A stretch of 62,954 nucleotides of DNA from an uncultured Eggerthellaceae bacterium. Its GTDB lineage: Bacteria > Actinomycetota > Coriobacteriia > Coriobacteriales > Eggerthellaceae. The notes beneath the pieces were generated by a model that searched no databases, was not told the DNA's origin, and saw only the letters and a program-made list of their open reading frames with translations. Positions 43,433 through 50,898 of the stretch are shown here, piece by piece. How positions within the stretch are numbered: the first letter of the stretch is position 1; each line of letters opens with the position of its first letter. The translations under genes were made by a program, and so were the position numbers. Where the stretch lies: the NCBI GenBank assembly GCA_910588905.1, contig CAJURZ010000015.1:1-62954 (forward strand). The letters are read 5' to 3'.

Positions 43433-45621
43433 CCTCTATCCCCTCCCTGGGCTTCGCGGATCTTCTGCAACATCAGGCGGATGTTCAGGGGCTTCGGCAG
43501 GAAATCATCCATGCCGCTAGCCAGGGCACGGTTCCTGTCCTCCACCAGCGTGGAAGCCGTGCACGCGAAGATCCTCACCGTATCCGCATCGGTGCGGTTG
43601 AGCCTCCGTATGAGGGCGGCCGCCTCATAGCCGTCCATCACCGGCATCTGGGCATCCATGAGGATGATGGGATACTCGCCTATCTTCGATCCAGAGAAGA
43701 TGTCCACCGCTTCGCGCCCATTCACCGCCACGGTCACCTCATAACCCTCTTCGACGAGGATCGAGGAGATGATGTCAGCATTGAGCTCGTTGTCCTCGGC
43801 TGCAAGGATCTTGAACCGCTCCTCTTCGCCTGGCTCTTTGCAAGCCGCCTCAGCCAAAGCGGCACGCTCTTCCTCTCGGGTTTCCTCGGCCTCATTGATC
43901 CCTCGCTCCAGGCGCTTGAGGTCCGCCCGGGCTGCAGCGGGATCCGCGACCCCGTCCGGACGGCTGGCATCCCGCGGAAGGGTCAGCACGATAGTGAAGC
44001 ACGACCCCTTGCCCAAAGCGCTCTGCACGCTCAAGTCACCACCCATCTGCTTGGTCAGCAGATAGCTGATGGACATCCCTAGGCCCGTACCCTTCTGGCT
44101 TTCCATGGTAGAGGTGCGCTCTTGGGTGAACATCTCGAAGATCTGCCGTTGGAATTCCAGCGACATGCCGCAACCGGTATCCGCGATGGCCACCTCGGTA
44201 GTCACCTCGTCGGTCTCAGCCGTCAGGGTCTGCTCCGCTCGGATGGAGATGGTGCCCCCTTCGGGGGTGAACTTCACCGCATTGGAGAGGATATTCATGA
44301 ATATCTGGCTCACCCGTACCTCATCCCCCACCAAGAAGGGGAAAGGAAGCTTGACGGCATCTATGGAGAAGCGGATGTCACGCTCCACCATAGGCTCCCG
44401 CTGCATCTCGCAGACGTTCTCCAGGGCAGCCATCAGGTCGAAGGGCTTCGCATCCAGTTCGACCTTGCCCGCCTGGAGCTTCGACATATCCAAGATGTCG
44501 TTCACCAGTGAGAGCAGGTATTGCGCGGCTTTGTCCAGCTTCCTCATGTAACCCTTCATGGCATCCACGTCATCCACATGGCGCTCCATGAGGTGGTTCA
44601 ATCCGATGATGCCGTTCAAAGGCGTGCGTATCTCGTGGCTCATATTCGACAAGAATTCCGCTCGAGCAGCCGCTTCCGCCTTCGCCAGCACCGATCTGCG
44701 CAAGAAGCGGTAGAGGAGCGCCATCATCACGATGAGCACGATCGCTACCACGACCAGCATCCCTACGGTCATGGTCATGAAAGGCCGAAAGCGCTCCTCG
44801 AAGACCGTAGCCGGGACGGTCAGGATGAACGACCAAGCGGTCCCCTCGATGGGCGCGAAGCTCATCACCAGATGCTGACCTTCACGGGTGATGCAGTTGA
44901 TGACGAAGCTCTCTCCGTCGGCGATGTTGCGGCGCACATCCTCCACGGTGACACCGCCTTCTAGCGTTCCCGCCTCTAGCACCCGATAGAAGTTATCCCG
45001 CTGGGTAAGCTCGGTAGCAGGAGAGTTGCTGACGATGTAGTATCCCTCAGGGTTGACCACGTTAGAGATGCCCTGCCCATCGAAGCTCTCTATCTGCAGC
45101 TGATCGCTGATGGCAGATAAGTCGCTCCGAGCCAACAGGGCCACGAATCTGTGGCCTCCGAACTCCAAGAATGGCGTCCGGATACCATAGATGAGCGATT
45201 CCTTCGTTGTTTCCAGCCTGCCGTTCGCGTCGTCATAGAGCATGACGAAATGCTCCCGCCCATCAGAGAAGAGCTCATCATAGGTATGCTGATCGGCTTC
45301 CAGGCGCACATAGGAGCTGCTATAGAGCGTGCCCTGTTCATCCAGCAGATACAGGGCATTGAAGAATTCTGAGGAGGCGGATTCCAGATTCATCTGCTTC
45401 TGGGCTTCCTCCATGGTACCCACATCATAGATATCCATGCGCTCAGCTACGGATCCGAGCTGTAGATACAAGCTATCCAGCGAACCCTCGATGGACTCAA
45501 CATCATGACGGGAGATCTCATCGGCCGTGCCCATGAGGTTCTCCGCCACGGTTGATGAGAGCATGTTCAGATACACGCAGATAGCACCGATGATAACGGC
45601 GATGGATACAGCGAAGATCAC
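43429..45621 (-). CDS. Membrane hybrid histidine kinase with receiver domain
   Basis: Sensor kinase of at least 730 residues. TM1 (about 1-22), an extracytoplasmic dCache-like domain (25-275), TM2 (about 283-305), HisKA with His329 in NMSHEIRTPLNG, HATPase_c (NILSNAVKF, ADTGCGMS, KGTGLGMSI), a linker with charged coiled-coil character, and a C-terminal receiver with phosphoacceptor Asp in ILMDAQMPVMDG and Lys in FLPKPL. No DNA-binding output domain or cognate regulator is adjacent. GTG 45621 starts directly in the membrane helix without a ribosome binding site; the frame continues upstream through LNRKKN to a possible CTG near 45654 preceded by GGAG, so the true start may be non-canonical. 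Confidence 0.9.
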   Translation of the reverse strand: MIFAVSIAVIIGAICVYLNMLSSTVAENLMGTADEISRHDVESIEGSLDSLYLQLGSVAERMDIYDVGTMEEAQKQMNLESASSEFFNALYLLDEQGTLYSSSYVRLEADQHTYDELFSDGREHFVMLYDDANGRLETTKESLIYGIRTPFLEFGGHRFVALLARSDLSAISDQLQIESFDGQGISNVVNPEGYYIVSNSPATELTQRDNFYRVLEAGTLEGGVTVEDVRRNIADGESFVINCITREGQHLVMSFAPIEGTAWSFILTVPATVFEERFRPFMTMTVGMLVVVAIVLIVMMALLYRFLRRSVLAKAEAAARAEFLSNMSHEIRTPLNGIIGLNHLMERHVDDVDAMKGYMRKLDKAAQYLLSLVNDILDMSKLQAGKVELDAKPFDLMAALENVCEMQREPMVERDIRFSIDAVKLPFPFLVGDEVRVSQIFMNILSNAVKFTPEGGTISIRAEQTLTAETDEVTTEVAIADTGCGMSLEFQRQIFEMFTQERTSTMESQKGTGLGMSISYLLTKQMGGDLSVQSALGKGSCFTIVLTLPRDASRPDGVADPAAARADLKRLERGINEAEETREEERAALAEAACKEPGEEERFKILAAEDNELNADIISSILVEEGYEVTVAVNGREAVDIFSGSKIGEYPIILMDAQMPVMDGYEAAALIRRLNRTDADTVRIFACTASTLVEDRNRALASGMDDFLPKPLNIRLMLQKIREAQGGDRG

Positions 45622-45747
45622 GATGTTCTTCTTGCGGTTAAGCGTGATACTCAGCCCTTAGTTCTCCATCGAGCTCCAATAGGAGCGCACTTCCTCAGAG
45701 CATCTTATCATCAGCTCCGCCCTTGAGCACCCTAGCCGAGCGTCTCC

Positions 45748-45775
45748 CTGCCATTTTCTCCGCCTTCGCTATAAT
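45748..45775 (+). promoter_or_regulatory. Promoter for the first CmpB-type membrane protein
   Basis: CTGCCA (45748-45753), 16-base spacer, TATAAT (45770-45775). The expected transcription start near 45782 leaves a 17-base leader to GTG 45799 or about 53 bases to TTG 45835. Confidence 0.5.
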
Positions 45776-45798
45776 CTCTCCTCATCTGAAAGCCCGTC

Positions 45799-46800
45799 GT
45801 GCCCACGCACCCTCGTCCAGATCGGAGCTCTCCGTTGCTTCTCTCCCTCATCAGCCTCGTCCTCTTCGTCCTGCTCGTCATCTTCATCCTCTGGTGCATC
45901 GGCTCCTTCTGGGCGTGGCTCGGCCGCGGAAAGCGCGTCAGGAACGCCGTTGAGGACGAAGGCGTATCACCAGCCACCCGACAGATGGTCGCCAAGATCC
46001 AGGCTGTGCGAGATGCCCGCAAGCGAGAAGGATCGAAGGGCGAGAAGGCGCCTCACCTGAACCGAGCCCAGCTCAAGGAAGTGAAGAAGGCGGAGAAGCA
46101 GGTACAGGAGAGCTTCTTGGACCATCTCAAGCTGGGTTGGTATCAGATCGTGATGATCTTCTTCATCGGATCGGTGCTCGGGCTCATGCTGGAAGAGGTC
46201 TGGATGTTCATCACTGCTGGGGTGACCGAGAGCCGCGTCGGGTTGGTGTGGGGGCCCTTCAGCCCGCTCTATGGGGCAGGGGCCGTGCTGCTCACCCTCG
46301 TGACCTTCCAGCTTCGGAAGATGCATGCGAAGGGGATCGTGGTGTTCTTGGTATCCATGGTGGTGGGCGGTCTGCTCGAGCAGATCACCGGTTGGTCCAT
46401 GGAGACATTCATGGGAGCGGTGTCTTGGGACTACATAGCCGGAGGCGTACCCGGAGCCATCACCAAATGGGTAGCGGTGCCCTTCCTCTTCTTCTGGGGG
46501 CTCTTGGGATACCTCTGGTACAAGCTCGTCATGCCCGACCTCCTCTACATGCTCGGCGTACCCACCACCCGTCGCAAGGTCATCTTCATCACCTTGCTCT
46601 CCATCTACCTCATCCTGGACATCTTCATGACCGTCATGTGCTTCGACCGCCGTGCTGAGAGGGATGCGGGCGTCCCTCCCGCGAACGCCTTCGAAGAATG
46701 GGTGGATGAGAATTTCAACAACGCCTTCATGTCCGAGCGCTTCCAGAACATGGTGATCGAGGGCACAGGCGATGCCTACGACGCAGTGACTGGCGCGTAA
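45799..46800 (+). CDS. CmpB-type membrane protein (putative ABC transporter type IV family)
   Basis: 333-residue membrane protein: one N-terminal helix, a basic cytoplasmic loop with a coiled-coil-like KKAEKQVQ segment, then the PF06541-type domain with the signature VWGPFSPLYGAGAV, four to five helices and a short C-terminal soluble tail. Despite the family name, no ABC partner is present and the function is unknown. GTG 45799 has no clear ribosome binding site; TTG 45835 has CGGAG 7-8 bases upstream and may be the true start. A second member of the family is encoded at 59572-60831. Confidence 0.78.
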   Translation: MPTHPRPDRSSPLLLSLISLVLFVLLVIFILWCIGSFWAWLGRGKRVRNAVEDEGVSPATRQMVAKIQAVRDARKREGSKGEKAPHLNRAQLKEVKKAEKQVQESFLDHLKLGWYQIVMIFFIGSVLGLMLEEVWMFITAGVTESRVGLVWGPFSPLYGAGAVLLTLVTFQLRKMHAKGIVVFLVSMVVGGLLEQITGWSMETFMGAVSWDYIAGGVPGAITKWVAVPFLFFWGLLGYLWYKLVMPDLLYMLGVPTTRRKVIFITLLSIYLILDIFMTVMCFDRRAERDAGVPPANAFEEWVDENFNNAFMSERFQNMVIEGTGDAYDAVTGA

Positions 46801-46937
46801 AACAACAGCTCAGGAACGTCGCGTTTTCCGTTCGCTTGTGCTTAGGAGAAGCAGCTGATCCCCTTTCGCCCTTCGAAGAGAATAGAGTCAGAATGACCGA
46901 AGGCTCACCGATGAGCCAGCGAAAGGGGCGTGACATC

Positions 46938-47492
46938 ATGACTACTGCAATGGGGATCCACGGGCACCAGAAGATCGACAAGAAGCGGGATTGGTCATTG
47001 GTGATCAGCGGCGTGCTGGTCTTCCTCATGGGGATCGTGGTCATGGCTTGGCCAGGACTCTCCCTCGTGACCATCGCCATCATGGCTGGGGTCATCCTGA
47101 TAGCCTCCGGCATCGGAGGCATCGTATCCTATGCCGGTCTGAAAGGCGTCGTTCCTGGGGCTGGATGGGTGCTGGCGAATGCCATCTGCGACCTGCTCCT
47201 CGGTATCCTCTTCGTCGTATTCCCTGCTGCCACCGCTGCCATGCTGCCTTGGATGGCAGGTATCTTCGTGATCTGCTATAGCATCTACGCCATCATCGCA
47301 GGCATAGCCATGCGTCAGGTATTCTCTTCCTGGGGCCTTATGGTGGCAACGGGCATCATCGGGTTGATCTGCGGCATCATGTTCATGACCAACCCGGGCT
47401 TCTTCGTGATCTTCCTGGGTATCTTCCTCATGATGCGCGGCATCACCCTGGCGGTGGATGGCATCATGTGCCCGAAGGATGCCTACCTGTAA
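46938..47492 (+). CDS. HdeD/DUF308 family membrane protein
   Basis: 184-residue protein with six membrane helices arranged as three pairs, typical of the HdeD family, whose E. coli member has a role in acid resistance. Motifs such as VFLMGIVVMAWPGLSL and the final FLGIFLMMRGITLAVDG repeat fit. ATG 46938 has AAAGGGG upstream; ATG 46911 and ATG 46893 are in frame and possible. A strong terminator follows 29 bases after the stop. Its role here is unknown. Confidence 0.82.
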   Translation: MTTAMGIHGHQKIDKKRDWSLVISGVLVFLMGIVVMAWPGLSLVTIAIMAGVILIASGIGGIVSYAGLKGVVPGAGWVLANAICDLLLGILFVVFPAATAAMLPWMAGIFVICYSIYAIIAGIAMRQVFSSWGLMVATGIIGLICGIMFMTNPGFFVIFLGIFLMMRGITLAVDGIMCPKDAYL

Positions 47493-47521
47493 GCCCTCCC
47501 CTCTTCGCCTTCTCTCTCCGA

Positions 47522-47553
47522 GACGGGCTGGCCTTTCGGCTGGCCCGTCTTTT
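47522..47553 (+). terminator. Intrinsic terminator after the HdeD-like gene
   Basis: GACGGGCTGGCC (47522-47533) and GGCTGGCCCGTC (47538-47549) form a 12-pair stem (two G-T wobbles) around TTTC, followed by TTTT. Confidence 0.88.
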
Positions 47554-47600
47554 GCTGTCAACGGGTACAATGCTCCCTACAACGATCTGAGGAGCTGCTG

Positions 47601-48095
47601 ATGACCGAGTCCTATCCTATGCAGATGGCCGAGCGCGAGCTCACCTTAGAAGAGGCGCTCGACATCCTCGAAACGGGCGAATACTGCGTGCTGTCCACCG
47701 TGGATCCCGATGGCACTCCCTACGGCGTTCCTCTCTCCTATGTGATGCTGGAGGGGAAGCTCTATATCCATACCGGTAAGCGCCCAGGCCATAAGATCGA
47801 TGACTGGAACCATGACTCACGGGTATGCGTGAGCGTCGCCACCGAAGTGGAGCCATGTTACGAAGAGACCTTCTTCACCACCCGATTCGCATCGGTGGTG
47901 GCCCAGGGACGCATCTCTCTCATAGAGGATCCAGTCACTCTTCGCAAAGCGCTGGTAGCCCTCTGCATGAAGTATCTACCCCAGTTCAAAGACGAGATAG
48001 GCGGCGCCATCCAGCGGGAAATAGAGGTGACGGACGCCTGGTGCGTCGAATTCGACGAGGTGCGCGGCAAGGCGGGGCGACGACTCTCTTCATAG
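47601..48095 (+). CDS. Pyridoxamine 5'-phosphate oxidase-like flavin-binding protein
   Basis: 164-residue split-barrel protein. YCVLSTVDPDGTPYGVPLSY, LYIHTGKRPGHKIDDW and the FTTRFASVVAQGRI strand match the NimA/PNPOx-like class of flavoproteins found in anaerobes. Such proteins bind FMN or related flavins; some reduce nitroimidazoles. The exact activity cannot be inferred. ATG 47601 has GAGGAG 6 bases upstream. Confidence 0.85.
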   Translation: MTESYPMQMAERELTLEEALDILETGEYCVLSTVDPDGTPYGVPLSYVMLEGKLYIHTGKRPGHKIDDWNHDSRVCVSVATEVEPCYEETFFTTRFASVVAQGRISLIEDPVTLRKALVALCMKYLPQFKDEIGGAIQREIEVTDAWCVEFDEVRGKAGRRLSS

Positions 48096-48117
48096 CACCC
48101 CCCCCTCCTCTTGACGA

Positions 48118-48142
48118 CCGGGCATCAGAAACGCATGCCCGG
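48118..48142 (+). terminator. Hairpin downstream of the PNPOx-like gene
   Basis: CCGGGCAT (48118-48125) pairs with ATGCCCGG (48135-48142) over a 9-base loop. No T-tract follows, so it is terminator-like at best. Confidence 0.35.
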
Positions 48143-48164
48143 CTACGGAGAATGATCTGCGTAG

Positions 48165-48196
48165 ATGGGCATGCGATCTTCATGCCCATTCTCTTG
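48165..48196 (+). terminator. Second hairpin with short T/C tail before the GntR promoter
   Basis: ATGGGCATG (48165-48173) pairs perfectly with CATGCCCAT (48181-48189) over a 7-base loop, followed by TCTCTT. Its arms share the GGGCAT core with the hairpin at 48118. It shields the GntR operon promoter that starts 8 bases later. Confidence 0.5.
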
Positions 48197-48203
48197 GCTC
48201 ATC

Positions 48204-48232
48204 TTGACACTGTACATACCTGTATATATACT
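48204..48232 (+). promoter_or_regulatory. Consensus promoter of the GntR-ABC operon
   Basis: TTGACA (48204-48209), exactly 17 bases, TATACT (48227-48232). This is the best promoter in the window. It is overlapped by an inverted repeat likely to be the GntR operator. Confidence 0.82.
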
Positions 48233-48252
48233 GTGCCTATAGCGTATATACA
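48221..48252 (+). promoter_or_regulatory. Putative YtrA-type operator (inverted repeat)
   Basis: TGTATATA (48221-48228) and TATATACA (48245-48252) are perfect inverted half sites 16 bases apart, covering the -10 box and the transcription start of the operon. Position and symmetry fit repression by the dimeric GntR protein encoded just downstream (inference). Confidence 0.6.
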
Positions 48253-48275
48253 CTATAGCTGCCCCGGAGGACGCT

Positions 48276-48677
48276 TTGGAGCAGGCACAGAATGGAAGAG
48301 GCTCGTTGGATATACTCATATCGAATGCAAGCGCTTTGCCCATCTATGAGCAGATAACCCAGCAGATCAAGGACGCCATCCTGAGCGGTCGGCTGGAAGA
48401 AGGGACCCTGCTCCCCGGCATCCGCAGCCTGGCCAATGAGCTGCACGTGAGCGTGATAACCACCAAGCGCGCCTATGCAGACTTAGAGGAAGCAGGCTTC
48501 GTCACCAGCGTGCAGGGCAAAGGCACCTATGTTGCGGGAGGGAACCTGGAGATGCTCCGCGAAGAGCATCTGCGATCCCTGGAAGAGCAGCTATCTGCGC
48601 TCATCGCCGAAGCAAAGAGCGCAGCGGTGTCGAAGCGAGAGCTGCACGAACTGCTCGATCTGCTGATGGATGACTAG
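48276..48677 (+). CDS. GntR family transcriptional regulator, YtrA subfamily
   Basis: 133-residue winged-helix repressor. PIYEQITQQIKDAILSGRLE, LLPGIRSLANELHVS and the KRAYADLEEAGFVTSVQGKG wing are the GntR DNA-binding signature; the short helical C-terminal part (about 55 residues) without a ligand domain defines the YtrA type. Start is TTG 48276 with GGAGG 6 bases upstream. The ABC transporter genes follow after 18 bases, the usual layout for this subfamily. It is probably autoregulatory through the inverted repeat at 48221-48252. Confidence 0.92.
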   Translation: MEQAQNGRGSLDILISNASALPIYEQITQQIKDAILSGRLEEGTLLPGIRSLANELHVSVITTKRAYADLEEAGFVTSVQGKGTYVAGGNLEMLREEHLRSLEEQLSALIAEAKSAAVSKRELHELLDLLMDD

Positions 48678-48695
48678 CGCTGGAAAGAACGGAAC

Positions 48696-49571
48696 ATGGA
48701 ACCTTTGATCGAAGCGAAGGGGCTCGTCAAGCGCTACGACGGCTTCACGCTGGAAGATGCCACGCTCGTCGTGGAACCAGGATACGTCGTGGGCCTCATA
48801 GGCCCCAATGGCGCCGGGAAGACCACCCTCCTGAAATGCATCCTGGGACTGGTGAAGCCCGACGCTGGGGAGGTGCGCCTGTTCGGATATCCCCTGGATG
48901 ACCCGAACGCCGTGAAGCTCAAGGAGCGCATCGGGGTGGTGTTCGACACCTGCCCCTTCCTCACTACCATGCGCGTGAAGAACGTGGGGGGTCTTGGGAA
49001 GGCTGCCTATCAGCAGTGGGATGCAGAGCGCTTCTCCAGCCTGTGCCTGCGTTTCGGGCTTGAGCCCAAGCGGTACGTGAAGAACCTCTCTCGCGGCATG
49101 GGCATGAAGCTGCAACTGGCCTTTGCCCTAGCCCATAGTCCGGAAGTGCTCATCTTGGATGAGGCCACCGCTGGCCTTGACCCCCTAGCCCGCGACGAGG
49201 TGCTTAATATCCTCCGCGCCTTCATGGAAGAAGAGGGGCACGGCATCCTGATGGCCACGCACATCACCACGGATTTGGAGAAGGTCGCTGATGTGGTGTC
49301 CTGTATCGATGACGGACGCATCCTGTTCTCTCATTCGAAAGAGGCCATCTGTGACGAAGCAGGCATCGCTCACCTGCGTGCCGCCGAACTGGAGATGCTG
49401 GCCGAGAGCAACCTTGCAGGCACCGGGATCAAGGTAGTACGCCGGACCTTGGGCACCGATGTGCTGGTCCCCGATCGCCTCAGCTTCGCCCGTGCGTTCC
49501 CCCAGGTGGAACTAGAGCGGGCCACCATCGAAGACTATATGACCATGACCCTGAAGGGAGGATCCCTATGA
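48696..49571 (+). CDS. ABC transporter ATP-binding protein
   Basis: 291-residue ATPase. Walker A GPNGAGKTTL, Q-loop region VFDTCPFLTTMR (the glutamine is replaced by Asp-Thr, as in many DrrA/YtrB-type ATPases), signature LSRGMGMKLQLA, Walker B VLILDEAT and H-loop ATHIT. The last 70 residues form the extra domain of drug/antibiotic-type ATPases. It pairs with the permease that starts within its stop codon (ATGA). Envelope-stress or antimicrobial-peptide response is the usual setting of YtrA-linked ABC systems; the substrate is unknown. Confidence 0.93.
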   Translation: MEPLIEAKGLVKRYDGFTLEDATLVVEPGYVVGLIGPNGAGKTTLLKCILGLVKPDAGEVRLFGYPLDDPNAVKLKERIGVVFDTCPFLTTMRVKNVGGLGKAAYQQWDAERFSSLCLRFGLEPKRYVKNLSRGMGMKLQLAFALAHSPEVLILDEATAGLDPLARDEVLNILRAFMEEEGHGILMATHITTDLEKVADVVSCIDDGRILFSHSKEAICDEAGIAHLRAAELEMLAESNLAGTGIKVVRRTLGTDVLVPDRLSFARAFPQVELERATIEDYMTMTLKGGSL

Positions 49572-50263
49572 GAGCGATGCTGCTATCCGACCTCATCACC
49601 TCCAAGAGCTCATCCATGCAAATGCTGGGGATATCCATCTTCGTAGGCGTGTTCATCGCCATGACCACAGGGCAACTGGTGACCACTGTTGCCTGCATCG
49701 CAGCTATGGTGCCGTTCGTGTATCTGTTCAGCCTCTCTGTTGCAGATGAGCAGAACGGCTGGGAGCGCTTCCGCCTAACTCTGCCGATAACACGCCGCCA
49801 GGTGGCCTATGGACGCTACCTCTCCATGGCAGTGATGATGGTCATCTCCCTTGCCGTGGCGGTGATCGTGGGCACCGCAGCGGGGATGATAGCGGACCTT
49901 CTCCCCGCAGGAGTCGTGGACGGCCAACTGAAGCTCTCTGATTGGGGCGTATCCACCTTGTTCCTCGTAGGCTCGCTCGTCCAGGTGGTCATCCTGTTGG
50001 CCGCAGCGTTCTCCCTACCCCTCCTCATGCGCTTCGGCGTGACCACCGCCTCTCGACTGGTCCCCATCGTGTTGGTGCTGGCCCTCTCAGCCGGTGTGGC
50101 CTTCTTCAGCAATGACCTCGAGCAGCTCGTCTCATCTCCGGTCTTCCAAGGGGGCGAAGAGGCGCTCTACGCCATCGACGGCATCTTGACCGTCATCGCG
50201 CTCGGCCTCTACGGAGCAAGCGCACTGCTTTCCAGCCGTCTCTATGAACAGCGAGAGCTATAA
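49568..50263 (+). CDS. ABC-2 type permease
   Basis: 231-residue membrane protein with six helices, matching the ABC2_membrane_5 layout; the segment DEQNGWERFRLTLPITRRQVAYGRY is the cytosolic coupling loop typical of the family (polar loop between TM2 and TM3). Start overlaps the ATPase stop by four bases. It is the membrane half of the GntR-controlled transporter. Confidence 0.88.
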   Translation: MRAMLLSDLITSKSSSMQMLGISIFVGVFIAMTTGQLVTTVACIAAMVPFVYLFSLSVADEQNGWERFRLTLPITRRQVAYGRYLSMAVMMVISLAVAVIVGTAAGMIADLLPAGVVDGQLKLSDWGVSTLFLVGSLVQVVILLAAAFSLPLLMRFGVTTASRLVPIVLVLALSAGVAFFSNDLEQLVSSPVFQGGEEALYAIDGILTVIALGLYGASALLSSRLYEQREL

Positions 50264-50335
50264 GGGCTAAGATAGGCTCTTCCTCCGAAGAGGATGACCA
50301 GGAGCAAATACAGCGAGCTGTAGGAGAGGGATGCT

Positions 50336-50776
50336 ATGGACCTGATAGTGAAGCCGTTCGATGAGCTGACCCTTGAGGAATACCATGAGCTGCTAGTGCT
50401 CCGGTGTGCCGTCTTCGTCGTGGAGCAGCAAAGCCCCTATCAAGAGGTGGACGAAGCCGACAAGCAAGCCGTTCATGTCTACCTGCGGGATGATGAGGGG
50501 AAGCTGACTGCCTATGCGCGCGTGCTCCCGCCTGAGGTGACGCATCCCACCCATTCCATCGGTCGCGTCATCGCCGTCAAGCGGGGAACGGGCATGGGCA
50601 AGCGCATCATGGAGGAAGCCATCCGCATCGCCCAAGAGGACTTGGATGCGAAGGTGATCACCATCGAGGCCCAAGTGCAGGCCCGCGGGTTCTATGAGAA
50701 GCTGGGGTTCGTCCAGACCTCCGACGAATTCGACGATGCGGGCATCCCCCACATCGAGATGCAGTGGAGGGCCTAA
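50336..50776 (+). CDS. GNAT acetyltransferase, ElaA family
   Basis: 146-residue N-acetyltransferase. LRCAVFVVEQQSPYQEVDEAD is the ElaA signature; the acetyl-CoA loop is RGTGMGKRIMEEA, followed by the beta5 strand with FYEKLGFVQTSDEFDDAGIPH. Substrate unknown. GGAGAGGG lies upstream of ATG 50336. It is convergent with the hydrogenase genes, with a palindromic element between them. Confidence 0.92.
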   Translation: MDLIVKPFDELTLEEYHELLVLRCAVFVVEQQSPYQEVDEADKQAVHVYLRDDEGKLTAYARVLPPEVTHPTHSIGRVIAVKRGTGMGKRIMEEAIRIAQEDLDAKVITIEAQVQARGFYEKLGFVQTSDEFDDAGIPHIEMQWRA

Positions 50777-50819
50777 CGAACGCATTCGTTCCGGGTTATG
50801 GCAATCGAGCACACCACCC

Positions 50820-50868
50820 GTAGGGGTCGATCATGATCGACCCAGGGCCGACCACGGTCGGCCCCTAC
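50820..50868. repeat. Nested palindromic element between convergent genes
   Basis: 49-base element bounded by GTAGGGG and CCCCTAC. Inside are two back-to-back hairpins: the perfect palindrome GGGTCGATCATGATCGACCC (50824-50843) and GGGCCGACC/GGTCGGCCC around AC (50845-50864). The architecture resembles REP/MITE-type intergenic repeats and could act as a bidirectional terminator. Confidence 0.75.
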
Positions 50869-50898
50869 GGCCAGTGTTGCAGGGAGTCCCAGGTGCAG

